A stretch of DNA of 64,000 bases from Pilatotrama ljubarskyi (Eukaryota > Basidiomycota > Agaricomycetes > Polyporales > Polyporaceae), in the NCBI GenBank assembly GCA_022385805.1, contig MU277682.1, positions 429,049 through 493,048 on the forward strand. The letters are read 5' to 3'. Below the pieces are notes generated by a model, which was given only the letters and a program-made list of their open reading frames with translations, did no database searches and had not been told where the DNA came from. Made by a program: the position numbers and the translations under genes. Shown piece after piece: positions 57,158-64,000 of the stretch (position 1 is the first letter of the stretch; each line of letters begins with the position of its first letter).

Positions 57158-59158
57158 CTATGCTAACGGCCTGAACCGCAGCTCCACATATCTCAGCGGA
57201 ATGTAGAGTACACCCGCAGCGAAGAACGCGAGCTCGAACCCAATATCGCCCGTGCGCGCTGCGATCGGGCCCACGAACCATACTTGATCGATGGATGGCA
57301 CAATGAGCGCGCAGGACAGCGCGCAAGCACCCAGCGCCGCCAGCCCGGTCGGGAGTCTGCGCGGATTGTTCCAGCAGCGCAGGTCGTAGGACGCAAAGTC
57401 ACCGCGGCGGATGAGCAGGTGCTCCGTAAGGACAATAGCGCCGAAGGCGCTCGCCCAGTAGCCGATGAGCCCGAGGAAGTTCGTGAGCGTGTCGTAGAAC
57501 GTGTGCGCGCCGACGATGGAGACTGGGATGAGGCTGTAGAGGTGGAATGTGGTGAATCAATGAGCGCGAAATTTGACGCGGGGTGAGAGGGCACGTACAT
57601 CGCGGTGGCAAGGAGGGAGAACATGTAGCGCGGGATGACGGAGAGCGGGGGGATGAACACCTGGAAGCTCAGGCTGAAGGAGTAGAACGTCGGCGCGATG
57701 TTGGCCGTCACGCTCAGCGCCATGAGCACCGTCAAGAACTTCCCGAAGTTGCCAGTAGGCCGCAACATAGCCTCGACGAGTCCGCCAACGTTCCCATTCG
57801 CGTAACCCTCCTCCCATGCAGGCACCGACGAGACGGACACCGCGACTGCAGCACCAAGGCACTGAATGAGGATCTGCATGGCGCGGGTGAGACATGACGG
57901 CGGTGAAGGCAAAAGTGATGCGACGCACGATAGGGATGTTGAATCCGAGGTACGAATAGAGGAAGATCCTCCAGCTACAACTCTGTTGAGCAAATTCAAA
58001 CGGTTACCAGAGTTATTGGCACGCACCTTGATACAGACGGCTTGAAGTAGATCGTGAAGTCGGAGCCCAAGGAACAGTATGTGATCACAAAACCAGCCAC
58101 CGTGCCAGCAAACGACAGAATCGCCGCAGCAGTTGCTGGCTCCGCTGGCGGCGGGTTACTGAGGTGCTTACCCCCTACGCCGAGGGCGACGAGATAGACG
58201 ACTAGAACCGGTATCCAGGCGAGACGTTCGTACCTGGGGGCAACGATGTGTGATCAACCCCGCTTGACGTCTTTTAAAAATGAGGTGGACCTACCAATTC
58301 AGGACCCGGTAACCGCAGAAGGAAACGAATAGGGATATGAGGCTGATGACTACAATACCAACGCTTCGAACGGTGTCAGAGTCGTTTCCGCGCACAGAAA
58401 AGGAGCTTACCTCCACGTGAGGCGACCATCGGATATACTTGATAATGTCTGACCACCGAGGATACAGTTAAGGATACAGAAGCCCATCATAGAGCAGAGG
58501 TTAAAGATGCTTGGTATAATGATGCCATAATAGCTGCAAGGCAGAACGAAAGTCAGTGCATCTCGTGCTCTAACGTGTCATGCAACTCACCCGAAGCTGT
58601 ATCGGGCCTGACACATCTGACGCAAGCCGAGTTTTGGTCCCCATGTTCCGCTTCAGATGATCAGTTAAGCGTATACCTCGGACTTCAGAAGAAGTTACTC
58701 ACAAGTACGAAGGCAGGGCACTGCACAGGAGATTGAAGAAGAGGATGACCAAGCAAGAGTCTCTCAGGCCCAAACCGAAGACCGCGGGGCCCAATGTACC
58801 AGCTGAGAATCTGAAGAGATGTCAGCGCCGAGAAGGGGATGCGGACAACCAAGATCACGCACGATAGGATATTGAAGTTGAACGATAGCCAGATGAAGAA
58901 AATTTTGCTATACTGCGTGTCTACACGCTCCCTGACAGACACGGGCGTGATACCTTCATATGAACGAAAGTCAGGGCCAGGGAGCTTTCCATTAAGTGCG
59001 CACGACGTACCTCGAGTTTCAAGTCCCCACTGCAACAGCTTCCTCGTCCACTTGTACGAGTAATGCCAATCCTTCTGGGCATATGAGCTCTCGCCCACTG
59101 AGACAGCATCCTTCTCCACATCGGTAGACTCGTGGTAGCTCTTTTCGGTTTCGGCCAT
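57158..59158 (-). CDS. NCS1-family cytosine/purine permease
   Basis: Plasma-membrane proton symporter of the Fcy2/FcyB type for cytosine and purines. Exons are complement of 57158..57533, 57599..57873, 57929..57974, 58027..58233, 58295..58363, 58411..58533, 58591..58650, 58703..58810, 58863..58953 and 59011..59158, giving 500 residues. The hydrophilic N-terminus is acidic, then ITPVSVRERVDTQYSKIFFI begins the transporter. Landmarks are FSAGTLGPAVFGLGLRDSCL, TWGPKLGLRQMCQARYSFGY, ILNCILGGQTLSSISDG, VLNWYERLAWIPVLVVYLVA, TYCSLGSDFTIYFKP and TANIAPTFYSFSLSFQVF. The gene shows ten exons with small, canonical introns and consistent phases. Substrate choice within the family cannot be read from sequence. 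Confidence 0.93.
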
Positions 59159-59524
59159 ATCGGATTGGTATGAGATGTCTTTGAGGCCTTGTGGCTGGTA
59201 TCGCTGTGCGTTATCGGTGGGAGGTGGGGAATTCGCTCGGAAGAGGGCGCAAAGACTCGCTGTAAATAGCCTGAGTATAAGATTCAAACACTAGTCATAT
59301 AGAGTCATAGCACGGAGGAAAGTCAAGTCCGTGAGATTTTGACGATTCACTGCAAGCACATAGCAGAAAAGTTTTGACCGAGCTATGCCAAGCGAGAGAG
59401 ACGAGGGGAAGCCAAGGACAGGACGGAACTGCACGAACTCAGAGCATTTCGACAGGAGGTGCAAAAGGCGGAAAATTCGTATCTAGATCTCGATCGGGTC
59501 GGAGCCATACCCGGACCCCAACCT

Positions 59525-59534
59525 GGGGTTAGGG
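59525..59534 (+). repeat. Telomere-type motif (TTAGGG orientation)
   Basis: GGGGTTAGGG carries one TTAGGG unit. It lies about 200 bases from an oppositely oriented CCCTAA pair, in the promoter region shared by the permease and MOB4-like genes. Confidence 0.4.
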
Positions 59535-59726
59535 CTCCCTGTACGTCGAACTGGTCGTGCAGGCCGATGTAGCACACGGACGGCCCATGATGTGACTGCC
59601 GCAAGGTAAGCACCAACAGTGAGGGTGATAGAAGATCTACAGGTGAGTAGAAACGCTAGAAACGCTGCAACCCAGGAGCAGGGAGTACCGAGATCCGGGT
59701 ACAGCGGCCCGGCGTGGATCCGGCAC

Positions 59727-59739
59727 CTAACCCTAACCT
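59727..59739 (+). repeat. Telomere-type motif / telobox (CCCTAA orientation)
   Basis: CCTAACCCTAACC holds two consecutive CCCTAA-type units, the complement of the common fungal telomere repeat. It sits about 110 bases before the MOB4-like start codon. Teloboxes of this kind are known promoter elements in other eukaryotes; a role here is inference. Confidence 0.45.
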
Positions 59740-59846
59740 CACAGCGAGGTTGACGCCCATCAGGAGCTGCATTCGCGGTTGTGCGCGTCGACGCGTGGAG
59801 GTCGTTGTTGGCGTCGAGCAGCCCGAGTCCACCTCCATCCACAACG

Positions 59847-61807
59847 ATGACGGCCGCTATTCAACGCCCCCTCAAAGGCTCTCGCATATCCTCCTTCTAC
59901 CCGGTCAAGAGTCTTCCGCCTATTTCGGCTCTCGACAGCGCGTTCCAACTGCAAGAGTACATTTCGCTCCTCATTCGTCTCGACGTTCATGACGTGGAGC
60001 GCATCATTGCCATCCCTGGGAAGGATCAAAGCGAGAACTCGGAAAATGGGGAGTCCAAGGGGGATGAGAAAGATGCGGACAAGGACGCCGCGGGTGGCGT
60101 GCATGTCGACCCCGCTTGCTGGGTTTATGAACACCTACGGTGAGCGCATCGTTGCTCGTTGCGCATAAATCAGCGGAAGGGTTGACCGAACGGACCACAA
60201 AGACGAGTGGCACAGGATTTGTCACATCCATTGATTACCATGCTGCAGCAGGAGTGCACGCGGGGTACCTGCCCTGAGATGAAAGCTGGCGAATGGTTGT
60301 ATTTGTGTGTCGCTCACGGTAACGAAGGCGCCATGGAGGTACTGTTGGCAACCATTTTCCGTTGATGACCCACTAACATGCGCGTCCCCAGCAATGTTGT
60401 GCTATAGACTATATCCTGCATACGCTAGACAGCGCGACCGCGCTCTTGAACTCGCCTCGGGCTTTCCCTTCACGGTACGCGTAGTCCTCCTGCTTGTCTA
60501 GCATTGCACTCATGAGCCTTACCCGCAGCCTCTCTGTTCCCTCAACTTCCCACCGCCACTTCACGTCCCTCTGCCGCCGCCTTGGCCGCATCTTTGCCCA
60601 TGCCTACTTCCACCACCGCGAGGTCTTCGAGCAAGCAGAGGCCGAGTCGTCCCTCTACGCTCGCTTCCTCGCCCTCGTGAAGTACTTCGACCTAGTCCCG
60701 CTCGAGTTCCTCGTCATACCCCCGCGTATGGAGGGCCGTATGGAGCCCGTGGAACCGCCGCGCCTCATGGGTGCCGCCCTCGACCCCCGCAAAGACAGCG
60801 GCCGTCAAGACGGAGGCGCGTCCTGGCTCGGAGCGCAGGACGGCGCGCTGCGCACCGACCGCGGAAAGAGTCCCCCGGGGCCCGCGGGCCAGACGCGTAA
60901 CGAGAGCCCACGAAAATTCGGACGTGCGCGCACGGACACCATGGTGTACAGCGAGGCGTACAGCGTCGCAGAGGAACTCGCCAAAGGCGACCTGTCCGAG
61001 GTCGACATCGACCGCGAGATTGCCGCAGAGCGGGCTGCTGCTGCCGCAGGCACCACCGAAACGTTACTCCCGACGGAGCGTGCCGTTGTAATGCCCCCTC
61101 CAAACATGCCGTCCATTGTGTTACCGCCACGCGAGCTGGAGTCAACGTCAACGTCGCAGAGCCAGCATCAACCACCTGAAGCCAATCAAGGCTCCCAGCC
61201 CATGGAAGAGAGCCCCGCGACGGAGCCAACACCTGAAGTCGTAACGGAGGAGGATCATCCGCCTGTGGCTGCTGTCGAGGAGCTACGTAGCCACGAGTCT
61301 GCCGAGACGCCCCAAGACACTCCTGCGCCATCTGCTGAGGAGCCCTCTGCCCCGACCGCCGAGGCTAATGCTGCCGCGGCGGAGCCTTCCACGGAGGAGG
61401 CGCCTTTGCTAGAGACGGAAGAGACGGATACATCAGAAAGCTCCGAACCACGGCCGGACGAGCCTACCTCCTCCCCGCCTCCTCCTGCTGAGGAGGCTGC
61501 CTCCGGCGAGGATCAGTCTACGGAGTCAGAAGCAGAGGCTGCCGCATCCGAGGCACCGTCGGAACCTGCGCCTGAGACCTCTGGGGAAGAAACACCTGGG
61601 GAAGCCTCTGAGGAGCCCGCCGAGGCAGCCCATGTGGAGGAACCGTCCGGTTCTGTGGAGAAGCCCTCGTATGCTGCCGTAGCATCTACTGGCGGGGACG
61701 AGTCTGCACCGACGTCGGCAGATGAAGAGGCTGAAGGGAGCGAAGCACCACCTGCTGAAGCCGAAGCTTCGCCAAAGGAGGAGGAGGCTCCTATGCCTGA
61801 GTCATGA
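59847..61807 (+). CDS. MOB4/phocein-like protein with long acidic tail
   Basis: MOB-family adaptor, closest in sequence to the phocein/MOB4 branch that works in STRIPAK phosphatase-kinase complexes. Exons are 59847..60139, 60203..60338, 60392..60474 and 60502..61807, giving 605 residues. The domain runs from about residue 20 to 245: [73 protein letters not shown] and [16 protein letters not shown], with the Cys and His residues expected to bind zinc. Animal MOB4 ends near here. The remaining 360 residues, in the same open exon without any stop, are a low-complexity stretch rich in Glu, Ala, Pro, Ser and Thr. The tail's role is unknown. Confidence 0.9.
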
Positions 61808-62171
61808 CATGGTGGCACGTTTGGACATTCTCTGTTACCGCCTGTATGTATACGGTATACCCGATATGGCTCGGGGGTTCTTCGTAACTTTCGGGTATAT
61901 CTCTAGATGACATGGTATGATTTGCCCGCGTCGTCAAAAGGTTGATCTGTCGAGCAAACCAAAAAGCGGGGTACAATGCCAGCGCAGCATGGTATAATGC
62001 AAATACAAGGACAGTACATGGCAACAGTACGACTTGACGTTCCAACCCAAAGTCCTACAACAACAGAGGTCAGGAAAGAGAACGGCTGGAGGCTGCGAAA
62101 CGGGGCGTAAGCTCGGTTAGATGGCATCGAACAGTGGACACGCGACATACCCAAATAGTAATCTCGAACGC
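61808..62171. other. Convergent intergenic stretch
   Basis: About 360 bases between the 3' ends of the MOB4-like gene (+) and the RNA-dependent RNA polymerase gene (-). No gene is recognised. Confidence 0.5.
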
Positions 62172-64000
62172 TCATGCGTTCTGCGCGCGATGCCGCAAGT
62201 AGACAGGGCTTATGGTCATCCACCGGTGGAAGTCCTCGGCGAGAGTCTTCGGGCCTCCCTTCGCCTTCGCTTTGATCTCGCAGAGAGCGCGTGCAGCGAC
62301 ATCCCACGGGAAACGCGACCACTTGCCAGCGGCGTGCTCATAATCGTAGATGTACGCATACGAAGCTTTGATCGTCGTCGGATCGTCGAAGTAGCGTAGT
62401 CCTGTCGGACTCGCATGGAAATCCCGGGACTGCTGACGGAGGATGTCCTGCCGTCGTTCGATCGGCAGTTCCGTGAAGGACGCCTTGCCAGAGGTTCCCC
62501 GGCCGCCTTGGGTGCGCTTTTCTTTCCACAAGCTTTCGACGTGCTGCTTGATGCGCTCGAGTTCTTCTGACATGCCCTTCTCCCCGACGTCTCGGAGCTC
62601 AGCGGCACGTCGTTCGGCGTCGAGCCAAGGACGGGCGAGATCTTCGTCGCGACATGAGCCACGGTCTTTATCTGCCCTAGTCTCTGCATAAATTCGATTT
62701 AGTTGTTTCTTGCAGATGACCTTGACGTGCTCCGACAGGATATCCATGATGAAACGGGGCAATGACTGTCGCTTGACCTCCCTGAAGGGATTAGCGTTGC
62801 CGGGTGTCTCGCCTCGCTCCTTCATCTCCACCTTCCACCTGAGTGCTCCAGGACCCCATTGTTTCTGGTGCCTCTCGAACGCCTCTGGATTGATCGTGAC
62901 TCCGGTTTTTATTCCATCCAGCAGCGCGCAGAACCTAGCATACGGTTTAGCAGACAGCCTCGTCATACAAACGAAACGACGCACTCACATGTAGGCCAGG
63001 AAGACTGTTTCCCGATGAGAGTAGCCGAGAGCGTACGTGCATTTCTCCCACCAGATGGAGTAGGTCGAGGCGTGCGACCGCTTGAGGGCACCAAGCAAAT
63101 ATTCCTGAAGGGCAAAGATCCTGTACTCTGCTGGCGCTGTTGGAGGCACTTCGCGGAGAAAGGCAGAGACAGGTCGCGTGCTTTTCAACAGGCATTGTTG
63201 AACCTCCGGAGGCTCGCTTGCGAAAAGATGTGGGTCCGGTTCTTCGAAGCTGTTGACAATGAGAGGATCCCAGAAGACCTCCATCGTGTCTCCATCGTAG
63301 TCGCCTGTACGATAACTCGTCAGTCCGTCAGCGTACCACAGGTGTATAGTGCTCACCTCCGCCAGTGAGACTGGCCAGATGTCTATTCAACGATTGCCCT
63401 TGCCACATATGACTCTTGGTCGAGATAACTATGACATCGCAGTAATGTCTGAGCCTATCATTGAAGACAGCTTTGACCTACGTCGCTGGAACGGTCAGCG
63501 CCCGATCCGCCACTATGAGGAGGTCAAGTTCCTACCTTCTGGACATCACTGGGAACTTTGCAGGGGTGACGAGTGACCTGGGCTTTGGGCTTAGAGCGCA
63601 CTCCACGCGACGCTCAGCTGCTTGACTTACCAGAGCATCCCCTATCACGAGGTCTGTTGCCCTCCCTTCCTGGTCGATGAATGCCCGTCGCGAGCACTTG
63701 ACATGGATTTCGTTCGGACCCAACACGCCATAGGGGTCTAGACACAGCATCAGCACATCTCGTCGCGACTCCCGAGTGTAAATTGAGCGCTCACCAGGTA
63801 CGATGAACGCGGAACAAGACATCGGAACGGAGAACTTGCACCTCGTCTCGAATGTGGTGACTACCCTCTTCGCGACTTCCCTCAGTTTCGCCCTCAGCAC
63901 CGGGCACGTCTTCGGGATGAAGCCGGACTCGAGCAGGGTCAGGCATGTCTCCTCCAGGCTCGACGGCAGGCCGCTAATCGGGTCCTCCCACCACGCGCTG
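62172..64000 (-). CDS. RNA-dependent RNA polymerase (RNAi, QDE-1/RDR type), 3' part
   Basis: C-terminal part of a cellular RdRP that makes double-stranded RNA for quelling and small-RNA pathways; the 5' part lies beyond the right edge. Exons seen are complement of 62172..62934, 62989..63304, 63357..63477, 63536..63577, 63631..63737 and 63795..>64000. In order they encode ESGFIPKTCPVLRAKLREVA, DPYGVLGPNEIHVKC, VTRHPCKVPSDVQKVKA, then ASLTGGGDYDGDTMEVFWD. The last contains the catalytic DxDGD motif with three Asp, intact after splicing between 63357 and 63304. A helical region follows with AEYRIFALQEYLLGALKR, WEKCTYALGYSHRETVFLAY and LLDGIKTGVTINP, as in the family. The protein ends in HRAQNA. 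It appears functional in the visible part. Confidence 0.93.

Larger units (their letters stand above)
59159..59846. other. Divergent intergenic region, permease / MOB4-like
   Basis: About 0.7 kb between divergent genes, so it contains both promoters. Two telomere-like motifs are annotated separately. A minus-strand open frame at 59483..59842 has no family match and is not called. Confidence 0.5.

Noticed and set aside
59483..59842. Minus-strand frame of 119 codons with a hydrophobic stretch
   Set aside because: Lies in a divergent promoter, has no homologue I recognise, and lacks any splice or start context.
1..64000. Transposable elements, CRISPR arrays or prophage-like blocks
   Set aside because: No transposase, reverse transcriptase, terminal repeats, regular spacer arrays or viral structural genes were seen; the genome is eukaryotic and gene-dense.

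Overview
The window reads as nuclear DNA of a filamentous basidiomycete, probably an agaricomycete. Most genes are broken by many short introns of about 45-70 nt with GT..AG borders. Families typical of such fungi are present: a DUF6533 membrane protein, multi-pass GPCR-like membrane proteins, a Delta-12 desaturase, a QDE-1-type RNA-dependent RNA polymerase and a TEP1/PTEN phosphatase. No operon logic applies; nearly every gene has its own promoter region. I built the gene models by joining exons at splice sites that keep the reading frame and a recognisable family sequence. Exon lists are given in each entry. No transcript evidence was available.

Layout. 0-5 kb: an intergenic stretch, then a PTEN-like lipid phosphatase (-). 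5.6-11.2 kb: TFIIA small subunit (+) and an AIM9/APH-type kinase-like protein (+). 11.7-13 kb: succinate dehydrogenase membrane anchor SDH4 (-) and tRNA-Ala(CGC) (-). 14.7-20.4 kb: EPL1 of the NuA4 acetyltransferase (+) and a DUF6533 membrane protein (+). 20.7-24.9 kb: a large unassigned protein (-) with five copies of an evenly spaced cysteine motif. 25.4-28.9 kb: a tandem duplicate of an NFKBIL1-like gene, its second copy carrying two compensating frameshifts, followed by a proline-iminopeptidase-like gene with two frameshifts. 30-38 kb: oleate desaturase, an NFX1/FAP1 zinc-finger protein and an orphan gene with a repeated GRxGxxWPxPP motif (all +).

39-50 kb: quinone oxidoreductase ZTA1 (-), a GPCR-like membrane protein (-), an IucB/SidF-like N-acyltransferase (+), a peroxisomal ABCD transporter (-) and ribosomal protein eS12 (-). 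51-57 kb: SKI8 (+), a YBP/ALF4/glomulin-family protein (+) and another multi-pass membrane protein (+). 57-64 kb: an NCS1 cytosine/purine permease (-), a MOB4/phocein-like protein with a very long acidic tail (+), and the 3' part of an RNA-dependent RNA polymerase (-) that runs off the right edge.

Most genes are independent housekeeping or accessory genes. The observations most worth following are the five-fold C-x4-C-x12-C-x2-[CH] protein, the cluster of frameshifts at 27.4-28.4 kb, the duplicated NFKBIL1-like unit, the orphan GRxGxxWP gene with a hairpin and E-box in its promoter, and the MOB4 tail extension.
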